Positions 31,186-39,999 of a DNA stretch of 46,076 nucleotides are shown piece after piece. The DNA is from DASRUP01 sp036397395 (GTDB taxonomy: Bacteria; Patescibacteriota; Minisyncoccia; Minisyncoccales; UBA10102). Within the stretch, counting starts at the first letter, position 1; the number at the start of each line of letters is the position of its first letter. The DNA is taken from the NCBI GenBank assembly GCA_036397395.1, contig DASWIZ010000033.1:1-46076 (forward strand). Reading direction: 5' to 3'. The notes below the pieces were generated by a model. The model ran no database searches. It was not told the origin of the DNA and worked only from the letters and a program-made list of their open reading frames with translations. A program made the position numbers and the translations under genes.

Positions 31186-31578
31186 TTATAGGTCAAGTTT
31201 TTCTTTTACTCGGTCTATGACCGCGTCCAAACTCCACCTGCTTTTTACCAAATACTCGAACACATCGTTGTTCAGGGCTTTCGCGACCTTTTCCACGTCG
31301 TTTTCCGCGTTCGTCAAAATAATAACTTTCGCGTTTTTTCCCCACCTGTTTTCTCGAAGCTTTTCTAACATGGTTAAACCGTCTACGTTGGGCATTAACA
31401 CGTCAAGCAAAATAAGGTCGGGCTGTTCCTGAAACGCCAGCTGCAGCCCTTCTTCTCCGTCTTTTGCGCGCAGTACCGAAATCCCCTCTTTTTCCAGCTC
31501 GCTCGCGATAATATCGCGAAGCCCTTCCTCGTCCTCTACAATAAGAATTTTCTTTTGTTGTTTTGTGTTTTGAACCAT
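31186..31578 (-). CDS. Receiver-only response regulator
   Basis: The 130-residue CheY-like receiver has the acidic pocket in ILIVEDEEG, phospho-acceptor Asp59 in LILLDVLMP, the Thr in VIILTNAEND and the Lys in YLVKSRW. There is no output domain. The ATG at 31578 is 13 bases after the kinase stop; longer starts inside the kinase gene are unlikely. It would relay the kinase signal by protein contact. Confidence 0.93.
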   Translation of the reverse strand: MVQNTKQQKKILIVEDEEGLRDIIASELEKEGISVLRAKDGEEGLQLAFQEQPDLILLDVLMPNVDGLTMLEKLRENRWGKNAKVIILTNAENDVEKVAKALNNDVFEYLVKSRWSLDAVIDRVKEKLDL

Positions 31579-31591
31579 TCGTATAGTGGTG

Positions 31592-34081
31592 TTATTTTTT
31601 TCTATTCGACTTTTCCTGGATGGGAAGCGTAAAAAAGAACGTAGTTCCCTTTCCTTCTTCTGAAGTAAACCAAATCTTTCCTTTGCTCTGCTCCACGATA
31701 AACCTGGTAATGTACAATCCCAGGCCAGTGCCGGTTTTGTCCTTTGCGGCGGCGTTGTCGGCACGGAATAATTTGGTAAATATTTTGTCGTGCTGGCCTT
31801 TGGGTATCCCGTACCCCGTGTCTTGCACCGAGAACACGACACTGCCCTGCTGGCTTATTGCCATAAGAGTAATACTGCCCCGAGGCGGGGTATACTTTAT
31901 GGCGTTGGAAATAAGGTTTTGGAACACGATAACAAGGAAATTCGGGTCTGCCGCAATGTGGGGAAGCCCGTCTTCCCATTCAATCTCCACGCGCAACTCT
32001 TTTTCTTCCACGCTCGACTTACACTCTTGGAGCACCTGTTCTGCCAGGGAAATAGCGTCCAAGGGTTTGGGTTGGAGCCGGAGCGTGCCCAGTTCAATGC
32101 GCGAAACATTCAACAAGGCGTCTATAAGCTTATTCATGCGTTTTACCGCCCCGAATAGCTGGTTGGTATATTCTTTATTTTTTTCTCCAGAAAGGCTTTT
32201 TTCTTGCCGCACCAGCTTCTCAAACGACCACCGAATAGCGGTAAGCGGCGTGCGCAGCTGGTGGGACGCTATGGAAACAAATTCGCTTTTTGCGCGATCA
32301 ATCTCTTTTTCTTTCGTAATGTCGCGAAACACGCTTACCGATCCGATAATTTTTCCTTTCATAATAAACGGGGTCGCGGTTACGTGCACGGGAAAGGAGC
32401 TGCCGTCTTTTCTTACGTAATAATAGGTAGCGGCGCTCGGCTTTTTTTGCTTAATCGCGCGGAATGTTGCCGTTTGCTCCAAAGCAATACTTTTGCCCTG
32501 TTCCCCGAGAACGCGCGGAATATCGCTTGCCCACTTTTTTCCCATAACTTCTTTTTCTTCGTATCCAACAAGAGAAGCTGCGGCGGGATTTATGGTTACC
32601 ACTTTCCCGCCCCCGTCGGTTACCACCAGCCCTTCCCCAATATCTTTTACAATGCCCTCATACTGTATTTTTTCTTTTTCAAGGTGCGACTGAAGTTCTT
32701 TCTCCCGGGTAGCAAAACGGATAAAGGAACGAGACAAGGCGTCAAATTCGTCTCCCGAAGGAATGGGCCGCAGCGATTTCGTGTCGCCCGCTTCCGCGCG
32801 GCGCACCAGCCGGGCTAAACGCCGGGCCCTTTCTGAAATGGCAAAGCTCATAAATGTAATAACGCTTACGGAAAGCACCGTTACAAAAAGAGCGCCTATG
32901 GCAAGAAACTGAAATGTTTCCTGGAAAATGCCGTAAAAGTCTTTCATGTAGGCTATGGAAACCACAACCTTGCCCGGAATAACGCCGTCGGTAAACAGCA
33001 TAATCTTATGCGACTTTCGGAAATCTTCCACGACTCCAAAAGGCTGTTGGGCAATAAGCTGCTGGGTTTGGGGCGAAAAATATCCAGGAAGCGGCTCGCC
33101 CGGGTCAAGAATAAGAATTTCCCCGCGTTCTCCCTGCCGCAGGGTTTCTAAGTGTTGAGCAACATCCTCTGTTGAAAGAGTACTATTCTGTTCGAGCTGC
33201 AAAACCAAATTCCTGGTAACCTGCAGGGCGTCGTCACGCATCTCGCGCAAAATATTTTCCCGTTCAATCATTTGCCACGACTCTACAATAAGGAGGCTAA
33301 ACAATCCCACGCTTCCCAGCACCACAAGCAGGGTAACCATAAAAATCCTTACGGTTAGCCTTCCTTCCTGCTTTATGCCCAGGTCGTAACGCTTTTCCAA
33401 GGCAAGTCGAATGGGTTCTAAAAACCGGTCGAACACAAGAGAATAGAAAAGAGCGAGAAAAATAGCCACGACAACTCCGTTTGCAACGCTTTTTGCCTGC
33501 TCTAACTTTGGAAGCTCGCCAAACGTATTTAACTGAACCGTGCCGATCGTGTATCCGATAACGGAAAGAAGAAAAAGAGCAATGCCAACAAATGCCGGGT
33601 ATTGAAAGGTAAGCTTGTACAGGCTTTCTGGATTTTTGGTTTCCCCTGTTTCCTGGAACCTGCGTATCCGCCAGAATCGCGCCAGCGCAAGAGCAATAAA
33701 AATTCCCCCCACAACAGGCACCTCCCACAAGTAAATAAATCCCAATAAGGCAATTCGGGCGGTGTCAAGGTTTACGGTAAAAAAGTAGTAAATGGGAGCA
33801 AACAGCCAGTACCAAATGGCAAGAGGGCCCCACAAGAGCATAAACGCCTGCCACCCCACGCCAAACCGGAACCGCCTTTTCCAAAACTGAACTAGCAAAA
33901 AAATGTTCAAAAGGGCAAGGGCCGAGAACAAAACAAAAAACGTAACCCAGTCTACTCCGCGTCCCGTCAAAAGCGAGAAAAGAAAAAAATATCCGGCTAC
34001 AAAAATTCCAGCCAACACCCCGGCCGCAGCCAGCATAAAAACCGCGTCAGATACTTTTATAAACGGTTTGCGTCGAGGCAT
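31592..34081 (-). CDS. Large membrane histidine kinase with PAS domain
   Basis: The 829-residue protein starts with about six to seven membrane helices (1-~250), then another helix, a ~120-residue outer segment and a further helix (~390-420), a HAMP-like linker, a PAS domain (~465-580: GLVVTDGGGKVVTINPAAAS), HisKA with His607 (SIASHQLRTPLTAIRW) and an ATPase domain (NLISNAIKYTP, DTGYGIPK, GTGLGLYITRF). It senses an envelope or redox/ligand signal and phosphorylates the next gene's product. It starts 26 bases after the deacetylase gene. Confidence 0.93.
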   Translation of the reverse strand: MPRRKPFIKVSDAVFMLAAAGVLAGIFVAGYFFLFSLLTGRGVDWVTFFVLFSALALLNIFLLVQFWKRRFRFGVGWQAFMLLWGPLAIWYWLFAPIYYFFTVNLDTARIALLGFIYLWEVPVVGGIFIALALARFWRIRRFQETGETKNPESLYKLTFQYPAFVGIALFLLSVIGYTIGTVQLNTFGELPKLEQAKSVANGVVVAIFLALFYSLVFDRFLEPIRLALEKRYDLGIKQEGRLTVRIFMVTLLVVLGSVGLFSLLIVESWQMIERENILREMRDDALQVTRNLVLQLEQNSTLSTEDVAQHLETLRQGERGEILILDPGEPLPGYFSPQTQQLIAQQPFGVVEDFRKSHKIMLFTDGVIPGKVVVSIAYMKDFYGIFQETFQFLAIGALFVTVLSVSVITFMSFAISERARRLARLVRRAEAGDTKSLRPIPSGDEFDALSRSFIRFATREKELQSHLEKEKIQYEGIVKDIGEGLVVTDGGGKVVTINPAAASLVGYEEKEVMGKKWASDIPRVLGEQGKSIALEQTATFRAIKQKKPSAATYYYVRKDGSSFPVHVTATPFIMKGKIIGSVSVFRDITKEKEIDRAKSEFVSIASHQLRTPLTAIRWSFEKLVRQEKSLSGEKNKEYTNQLFGAVKRMNKLIDALLNVSRIELGTLRLQPKPLDAISLAEQVLQECKSSVEEKELRVEIEWEDGLPHIAADPNFLVIVFQNLISNAIKYTPPRGSITLMAISQQGSVVFSVQDTGYGIPKGQHDKIFTKLFRADNAAAKDKTGTGLGLYITRFIVEQSKGKIWFTSEEGKGTTFFFTLPIQEKSNRKK

Positions 34082-34107
34082 GCAGTAAACGTGTTTCTGT
34101 TACATAG

Positions 34108-35709
34108 TTATAAAGGTTGAACTTCCAGTTTTTTTATACGAAGAGAGGCCCTGCCCGCTTGCTCATCCCACATTTTAAACCCAATTCCTCCATAACCTAA
34201 AGGAGTGTCCAAAAACGGTGTTTCCACCAGCACTTGGTTGTTTATCAAACACTGTATCGTTCTTCCCCGAACCCGTGCCTGTACCGTAAACTCCCCTTGC
34301 GGAATGGGAGCTACGTCGCGGATACCCTGGATAACGCGATGCCGCCCTTGGAGAACCTGCTCAACGTGCACAAAATCTTTTCCAAAGTTACAGGCCGCGT
34401 TGTTGTTTCCGTCCTGGAAACGAACCCATAGAAACACTCCTGTTTGCGTTGGCGATTCCACTAGGGCTGAAACTTCATAATCCCGCCACGCTCCGCTTCC
34501 GTCCAGAATCGCGGAAGCGCCAGCTTCTTGTTGATTTGCCCGAAACACCAGTTCATCAGATTCTTTCAGTATATCATAAGAACCCCAGGTGGAAAGCCAG
34601 CCAGTATTGGAAGAAAAGGCGTCTTGAAACGGCAAAGACTTGGGTTTTCCTTGTTCTAAGGCGGCAACCAGCTCCCTGCCGCTCCATACCGCGCCTGGCT
34701 CGAGGCGTTTTATTAAAAATGCCCCCGGACGCCGGTAATTATACGTAAATCCCTCTCCTTCCCACCACTGGTAAAAAGCGTAAGAATAATGTTCTTTTGC
34801 CCCGAGCAGCAATACGTCTTTTGCTAACTCAAAGTTTGAATCAACAAAAAGGTTCTGTCCGTAATCTCCAAACGGAAACGCAAACGCAAAAATGCGACCC
34901 CCCAGGTACTCTTCAAGCTCTCGCTTTGAGGTCTTCAGGTCTTCGTATATCCGTTCCTGGAACTCCGTTACCGTTTCCGATCTTTGTTCTTCTTCAAGCC
35001 ACAGCACGTTGCTGTAAAAATGGCCCTCTTCTTGGTTGGGACCTGTGGGGAAAAATTCATGGGCAAATTTCCCATGGGACTGAATGTCCCATCTGCCTGT
35101 TTGACGCATGCGGCGCAGTTCTTTTTGCGACAGGTAAAAATGGCTTGCCTCTCCTTTTTCGCCAAGAGATTGATTTGTAATCACAAACATAACGGCCTCG
35201 TAATCCAACGCGCGCAATATGGGGTCTACCGGGTAATAGCTGTCTTTCCGGCCGTCGTCAAACGTAAGCAAAAAAGATTTTTCGGGAAGTTCTATTTCTT
35301 TCTTGAAAAATCGTTCAAAGTCGTTTAACGAAATGGTTTCCCATCCGGCGTCCTTTAACGTAAACATCTGCTCTCGAAACTCCCGCAGCACAGTATTTCC
35401 TTCCTGCGGTCTGGTAACAATCCCATGATAAATCAAGACAGGCACCGCGGCTGCGTCTCCCCCCTTCTGCGCTCCCTGTTCCTCTTCTTGCTCCAAATCG
35501 GCGCTTAAAGCCGCAAGAAACGGATTTAGCTGACTTACTTGTCGAAAGAATATCGGCGCGTACAAATCTGATATGTACGAAATTTTTTGATTCCGCAAAA
35601 AATCTTCGTTCGCAACATACCAATACATTCCCAGCCCAAGAAACGCCGCAACGACGGAAAGCGTAAGGATTTTTTGAATCTTGTGTTTTTGAACAATTTT
35701 TCCCTCCAT
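34108..35709 (-). CDS. Membrane-anchored polysaccharide deacetylase with lectin-like C-terminal domain
   Basis: A signal anchor (~14-34 from the ATG at 35709), then a NodB-type deacetylase: VPVLIYHGIV, TFDDGRKDSYY (metal and base Asp), SHGKFAHEF (metal His pair) and FAFPFGDYG. Residues ~355-533 look like a concanavalin/DUF1080-type beta sandwich (FQDAFSSNTGWLSTWGS, YGGIGFKMWDEQAGRAS), likely to bind glycan. It probably N-deacetylates the polymer made by the upstream glycosyltransferase. An ATG at 35730 overlapping that gene is an alternative start. Confidence 0.88.
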   Translation of the reverse strand: MEGKIVQKHKIQKILTLSVVAAFLGLGMYWYVANEDFLRNQKISYISDLYAPIFFRQVSQLNPFLAALSADLEQEEEQGAQKGGDAAAVPVLIYHGIVTRPQEGNTVLREFREQMFTLKDAGWETISLNDFERFFKKEIELPEKSFLLTFDDGRKDSYYPVDPILRALDYEAVMFVITNQSLGEKGEASHFYLSQKELRRMRQTGRWDIQSHGKFAHEFFPTGPNQEEGHFYSNVLWLEEEQRSETVTEFQERIYEDLKTSKRELEEYLGGRIFAFAFPFGDYGQNLFVDSNFELAKDVLLLGAKEHYSYAFYQWWEGEGFTYNYRRPGAFLIKRLEPGAVWSGRELVAALEQGKPKSLPFQDAFSSNTGWLSTWGSYDILKESDELVFRANQQEAGASAILDGSGAWRDYEVSALVESPTQTGVFLWVRFQDGNNNAACNFGKDFVHVEQVLQGRHRVIQGIRDVAPIPQGEFTVQARVRGRTIQCLINNQVLVETPFLDTPLGYGGIGFKMWDEQAGRASLRIKKLEVQPL

Positions 35710-35714
35710 ATACG

Positions 35715-37004
35715 TTACCTGGTGCCCCATTTTGCGTTACGAATAGTTACAATAGCGTACGGAAGCTGCCAAATAAGCACCGTGACATAAAAGAATACAA
35801 AAATCACTCCATATATCCAAAGGCCGTCTCTTTTGTAAATGTGGTAATACAGCCCATAGATAAAAGCCATAAGGATAATGCCAAACAAGTAAAACCAGGG
35901 CATAATATTATCCGCCACCGGAAGCCAGACGAGGGCGCGAAGGACTATAATGGGCGCCAGCAAAGGCAGCAAAAGCCCAAGGAAAAAGGAAACTGCCATA
36001 ACCGGGTGTTTTTTCCACATAAACATGGCGGCCCGCAAGCTTTCCCGCGTCCATGACTTTTTCCAGCGCAGCTGCTGTTTCAAAAACATGTTCCAGGTGC
36101 TTGGCACCACGGTGGTAACTTCGGCCTCCGGAGCGTATACAACTTTCCACTTTTTTAAAAGAAAATTGGTTAAACTGCGGTCATCTCCAAACGTGCAGAA
36201 ATTCCCTAAAAACTTCTGTTGCAGCCAGGGTTCCATAACCTCCATAACGCGCTCTCTTCGATAGGCCGCGGAACACCCGGAACAGCACGTTACGCTTCCG
36301 AATAAAGCCTCCGCTCCCTTGTACACGCGAAAGCCAATATAGTACCTGACCGCTTGCATTTTGGTAAGAAGGTTTTCTTTCGCGTTATGCACGTCCGCGT
36401 GCCCGGAAACCGCCGCGACTCTCCGGTCAACAAAATACTTCACCGTTTCCCTGGCCGTTGAAGGCTTCACGAAACTGTCAGAGTCAATAAAGAAAATAAT
36501 CTCGCCTGTCGCTCGTTTCGCGCCTTCCGCCATGGCTTCGCGCTTTCCCCTGTTCTTATCCCAATTCACCACGGTCATGGCAACGCCTCTTTCCCATGCT
36601 TCCTGGCGCACGTGCATCATTTCTTCCAACGTGCGGTCCGTGGATCCGTCGTTTATGGCGATAATTTCCATTTTTTCTTTTGGGTAATCAGACTCCAGCA
36701 TGCACCGCAATGTTTTTGCGATATACTTCTCTTCGTTTTTTGCGGGAGTAATAAAAGAAATCGCAGGTTCGTAATGGATGTCTGTTTTAACGTCGGGTTT
36801 ATAAAAATACGTCATTAAAAAGCGGGAAAGAATATATCCCGCCACCAAAATACTGTACGAGCCAAACAGCACGCTTTCTGAAAGCTCTCGGAACGTGGCT
36901 ATTTTAATAACCAGCACCAGATAAATTGCAAAGAAAAAAACAATCCATTTGGTAAGCTGGAGATCCCGAAAGAACGACGCAAATCTTAAGGGAAAACTAA
37001 ACAT
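35715..37004 (-). CDS. Processive family-2 glycosyltransferase (HasA/NodC/cellulose-synthase-like)
   Basis: The 429-residue protein has two N-terminal membrane helices, a GT2 domain (SFITPAKNEEKYIAKTLR, AINDGSTDRTLEE, FFIDSDSF as DxD, GDDRSLTNFLL) and the polymerase signature QLRWKKSW (QxxRW), followed by about four C-terminal helices that would form the export channel. It likely polymerises and exports an aminosugar or uronic-acid polymer from UDP-sugars. It follows the dehydrogenase by five bases. Confidence 0.92.
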   Translation of the reverse strand: MFSFPLRFASFFRDLQLTKWIVFFFAIYLVLVIKIATFRELSESVLFGSYSILVAGYILSRFLMTYFYKPDVKTDIHYEPAISFITPAKNEEKYIAKTLRCMLESDYPKEKMEIIAINDGSTDRTLEEMMHVRQEAWERGVAMTVVNWDKNRGKREAMAEGAKRATGEIIFFIDSDSFVKPSTARETVKYFVDRRVAAVSGHADVHNAKENLLTKMQAVRYYIGFRVYKGAEALFGSVTCCSGCSAAYRRERVMEVMEPWLQQKFLGNFCTFGDDRSLTNFLLKKWKVVYAPEAEVTTVVPSTWNMFLKQQLRWKKSWTRESLRAAMFMWKKHPVMAVSFFLGLLLPLLAPIIVLRALVWLPVADNIMPWFYLFGIILMAFIYGLYYHIYKRDGLWIYGVIFVFFYVTVLIWQLPYAIVTIRNAKWGTR

Positions 37005-37009
37005 AGAAT

Positions 37010-38266
37010 TTATCTTCCAATACCCTTATATATAATTCCCGCTTCCTGAAACGCTTCTTTGGAAAAAAAGTTTCTTCCGTCTACGAGCACGACAACACCG
37101 CTTCTTTTGCAGTACGCGGGATTCAAGTCTTGAAACTCGCGGTGCCCGGTCGCCAATACCACGGCTTTCGCGCCCCTCAAAGCCTCTCCCAGCGTACCCA
37201 CGGACGACTTTTGCGGCACAAAAGGGTCAAACGAAATAACCCGTGACCCGTATTCTTCCAACGCGCGAATAATCTCGTACGAAGGACTTTCCCGGTCATC
37301 TGAAATCCCGGGTTTGTACGCCAAACCAAGCACGGCAATACGCGTATCGCGCATAGGAATTTTTGCCTCGTTTAACCCCTTTGCCACCAAACCGGCGGTA
37401 AACTTGGACATAGAACGGTTCAAACGCCTGGCTAACGAAAGAAAATCATGGTCAAACCCGTTTTCCTTTGCCCGCTCAATAAGATAATAAGGATCTACCG
37501 GTATGCAGTGCCCGCCCACTCCGCATCCCGGAAAATGCGCCAAAAAAGAAAAAGGCTTTGTGGCGGCTCCCTCAATAACGTTCACCACATCAATGTCCAT
37601 GGTGGAAAACGACATTGCCAACTCGTTTACGAAAGCAATGTTTACATCCCGAAAGGCGTTTTCCACAATTTTTACCGCCTCTGCCTCTCGTAAAGAATTC
37701 ATTGGTTTTACATTCTCGCCCAGCAACGAGCGGTAAAATTCCAGTCCCCGCTCAAGGCTTTCCTTGTTTAAGCCGCCAATAACCCGGGGAATATTTGCCG
37801 CATTCCATTTTGGATCCCCGGGATTAATACGCTCTGGGCAATGCGCCAGGGAAAAATCCCTTCCTCCCTTCAATCCAGAACCTTTTTCCAATATCGGAAG
37901 CATAATTTCCTCTGTAACACCAGGATTTACCGTAGATTCCAGAATCACAAGCTGCCCTTGCCGCAAAAAGGGTGCAAAACTTCTACAAGCAGCCTGCAAA
38001 GGTCCAAAATCCGGCACCTGCTTTAAAGTAACTGGCGTAGGGACACAAAACACCACCACCTCGACTTTCTGAAGTTTCGAGAAGTCATTTCCCACCGAAA
38101 TCCTTGCGGTTTTCTTTAGGGACTTCTTAAGTTTCTGTAACTTTTGTTCATCAATGTCTACTCCTTCTACTTTGTAGCCCTTGGTTGCCGCCAGCAAACA
38201 CAGGGGCCAGCCTACGTATCCCAAACCAATTACCCCAACTATCTGAAAACTCTTTGGGGTTCTCAT
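37010..38266 (-). CDS. UDP-sugar 6-dehydrogenase (WecC/UDP-GlcNAc(A)-type)
   Basis: The 418-residue nucleotide-sugar dehydrogenase has the NAD site VGVIGLGYVGWPLCLL, then CPERINPGD, catalytic Cys in FPGCGVGGHCIPVDPYYL, and a C-terminal NAD/UDP domain (RIAVLGLAYKPGISDDRES). The spacing resembles UDP-ManNAc/UDP-GlcNAc dehydrogenases more than UDP-glucose dehydrogenase, but the substrate is not certain. First gene of the six-gene operon; it would supply a uronic acid precursor. Confidence 0.92.
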   Translation of the reverse strand: MRTPKSFQIVGVIGLGYVGWPLCLLAATKGYKVEGVDIDEQKLQKLKKSLKKTARISVGNDFSKLQKVEVVVFCVPTPVTLKQVPDFGPLQAACRSFAPFLRQGQLVILESTVNPGVTEEIMLPILEKGSGLKGGRDFSLAHCPERINPGDPKWNAANIPRVIGGLNKESLERGLEFYRSLLGENVKPMNSLREAEAVKIVENAFRDVNIAFVNELAMSFSTMDIDVVNVIEGAATKPFSFLAHFPGCGVGGHCIPVDPYYLIERAKENGFDHDFLSLARRLNRSMSKFTAGLVAKGLNEAKIPMRDTRIAVLGLAYKPGISDDRESPSYEIIRALEEYGSRVISFDPFVPQKSSVGTLGEALRGAKAVVLATGHREFQDLNPAYCKRSGVVVLVDGRNFFSKEAFQEAGIIYKGIGR

Positions 38267-38307
38267 GTACTAACTATGACGAACGAGCGGGGTAAATATG
38301 ACATAAC

Positions 38308-38334
38308 GAAAAACAGCCCCAAAAAGAAAGCTGT
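38308..38334 (-). terminator. Probable terminator after the lectin-like gene
   Basis: ACAGC/GCTGT stem (38313-38317 with 38330-38334), then Ts on the minus strand, between 38360 and the operon start at 38266. Confidence 0.5.
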
Positions 38335-38359
38335 CCTATCTGGATTCTACTCTTTCCCT

Positions 38360-39216
38360 TTATATGGCCATAGCCTTGTAGTCATCGAACTCAATATCCA
38401 TGAAATCGGTACGGATTCCAGCATACCCTTTTTGAGTAATCGCGGCCCCGCCATAGCGTACTCCGTCGTCTATTGCCTGGGCCGCAAGCTCCCACGCGCC
38501 CGTATCGTTCCTGTCCACATACACCCGTATGTCCACTGTCCCATTGTCGTTGTCTTGCACCACACTTCGCAGCCCAATCCATTGTTTTCCCGGAATAAGA
38601 TTGGGGTTTGTATTGCGCTCGTAACCCGCGTCCGCCCGATATACCGGCTCATGAGCTAATGTGTAATAATCTCCCTGTTTCTTCTTTTTTATTACAGCGT
38701 ATCCGTCCGCCCGAATACCCGCGTAGTATAGGTTATCGCCATCCACATAACGGTTAAACAACAAAATGCCGCTCCAGCCGCCGCGCTCTAAGCTATCTGA
38801 CATATTGATTTTTGTAATTTGGAAACGTATTCGCTGGTCAAGGTTCTGCCACGTACTTCTTGTTACCAAGCGAAAAATATTTTGGGGACGATATCCGTTG
38901 TCCGTATCCAAGGGATTATACAGGCTATAGTGAAGCCGCCACGGAGAAAACGCGCCAATTTCACCCTGGATAGTTTTTCCTACGCCGTTCTGTAAAATAA
39001 GTTGGGCGCCGGAATTTACCCACCAATACGGACTCCAGCTTTCTTGCATAGAACCTGCTTCATCCAGTATTCCGTTGGTGTTAAAGTTGTAATGAAAATA
39101 GGGCCCGACAGGAGCCGTAGCCGCGGCAAATAAGGAGGAATTATTATGGGGGAGGAAAAATGGAGTCCCCAATAAAAACAATAAACCAATTCCCCAAAAA
39201 ACAAAAGTAACCTCAT
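38360..39216 (-). CDS. Exported lectin/glucanase-fold protein, apparently frameshifted in its signal peptide
   Basis: The main frame covers ~280 residues: a hydrophobic segment ending LFAAATAPVGP, then a concanavalin-like domain (SGILLFNRYVDGDNLYYAGI, KGYAGIRTDFMDIEFDDYKA) similar in style to the deacetylase C-terminus. The expected ATG at 39216 lies just after the promoter (39228-39257) but in another frame; it would encode MRLLLFFG. One extra G in the GGGG run at 39192-39195 would join it to GIGLLFLLGTPFFLP and give a classic signal peptide. So there is a sequencing error, a switch, or recent decay. It probably binds the surface glycan. Confidence 0.65.
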
Positions 39217-39227
39217 TGTGCGGATGT

Positions 39228-39257
39228 ATTATATTTTGGGCCAAGCAGACGTGTCAA
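39228..39257 (-). promoter_or_regulatory. Consensus promoter of the lectin-like gene
   Basis: TTGACA (39252-39257), an 18-base spacer and TATAAT (39228-39233). Confidence 0.7.
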
Positions 39258-39352
39258 CCCTCTAAGAAAACTTACGGCACGATATTTGACAGAAAATAAA
39301 AGATATGTTTTACTCACTCTACGTTCATTCTACGCGCGTAAGGAGATTATCC

Positions 39353-39739
39353 ATGACTCCGCACGAAATTGCAGCATTCTCAAGCATGTTTTCTCCTTTC
39401 CCCGGAGGACATCCCTGGGACTATGCGCAGCATTTCCTTGCAGCATTGCTGGCTTGTCCCTCAATCTACTTTTTACTGAGATTCGTAAATACCCCACGAT
39501 TTCTTGCTATAATAGGAGCATTCACGCCGGTTACCTTTTTTCTGACATGGAAAGAGGTGGAGGATTTGCAATCCGGTGATTCCGTAGGATGGATTGGAGA
39601 CGGAATAAGCAACCTTTTTGGCCTGGCCATGGCGTTACTCATCATCTTCCTCGTACCGAGAGTTTTAGCCATCCGTAAAAGAAACGGATGGCTTTTGTTT
39701 ATACTACCACATTTACCAATTTCCCCGACACAACGATAA
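39353..39739 (+). CDS. Small polytopic membrane protein
   Basis: 128 residues from the ATG at 39353 (AGGAG seven bases upstream; TTGACA at 39286). About three helices, with HPWDYAQHFLAALLACPSIY and ISNLFGLAMALLIIFLVP. A terminator (39668-39700) lies inside the last codons, and the final ~12 residues are antisense to the leuS-end fragment. The original stop may therefore have been lost in a recombination. No family recognised. Confidence 0.65.
   Translation: MTPHEIAAFSSMFSPFPGGHPWDYAQHFLAALLACPSIYFLLRFVNTPRFLAIIGAFTPVTFFLTWKEVEDLQSGDSVGWIGDGISNLFGLAMALLIIFLVPRVLAIRKRNGWLLFILPHLPISPTQR
39668..39700 (+). terminator. Terminator inside the 3' end of the membrane-protein frame
   Basis: GCCATCCGT/ACGGATGGC (9 bp) with a 7-base loop, then TTTTGTTT. 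Confidence 0.75.
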
Positions 39740-39790
39740 CTTTCTTGGGCTGGATGCCCGCAAGCCATTTTTTAATTTTTTCATTCTCCA
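39699..39790 (-). pseudogene. Diverged copy of the leuS 3' end
   Basis: The frame reads ENEKIKKWLAGIQPKKVIVV then SGKLVNVVV and stops. The intact LeuS ends ESEKVKKWLTGTQPKKVIFV then PGKLVNIVV. About 22 of 29 residues agree, the stop is in the same place, and many codons differ silently. No other LeuS sequence precedes it. Confidence 0.85.
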
Positions 39791-39803
39791 GCGCATGTGG
39801 CAG

Positions 39804-39871
39804 TGGACCCGCGGGGATTTGCACCCCGGAGATCATGGTTGACAATCCAGATCTCGCACTACACCGAGCCC
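39804..39871 (-). other. Cloverleaf-like inverted-repeat structure
   Basis: The minus strand pairs GGGCTCG with CGGGTCC over seven base pairs, directly stacked on a 5-bp stem CGGGG/CCCCG with loop TGCAAAT (T-arm-like). It is ~68 bases, too short for a normal tRNA, and lacks a good D and anticodon arm. It could be a decayed tRNA or an attachment-site structure next to the leuS-end copy. Confidence 0.3.
39836..39862 (+). repeat. Direct repeat, copy 1 (TGGTTGACAATCCAGAT...)
   Basis: TGGTTGACAATCCAGATCTC and following bases recur with two or three changes at 39928-39955. Confidence 0.7.
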
Positions 39872-39895
39872 ACTGCCAGATATGCTTGAAACACT

Positions 39896-39999
39896 TGACA
39901 GGGTATGCTGATATGATAGTATAGAATTGGTTGACAATCCAGATTCTCACACTGCATGAGATCGCCATTGCTCCGCCCCAAAGGGGCGGAGCTTTGTTT
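39896..39999 (+). other. Possible short transcript: promoter plus terminator
   Basis: TTGACA near 39895 with TAGTAT 16 bases later faces right. A strong stem GCTCCGCCCC/GGGGCGGAGC (39970-39992) with TTTGTTTC follows, giving a putative ~75-base RNA antisense to the 3' end of the ceramidase-family gene. Confidence 0.35.
39928..39955 (+). repeat. Direct repeat, copy 2
   Basis: Second copy of the repeat at 39836-39862, 92 bases away, overlapping the last codons of the ceramidase-family gene. Confidence 0.7.

Noticed and set aside
31620..32420. 266-residue plus-strand frame opposite the sensor kinase
   Set aside because: Antisense shadow of the HisKA/ATPase region.
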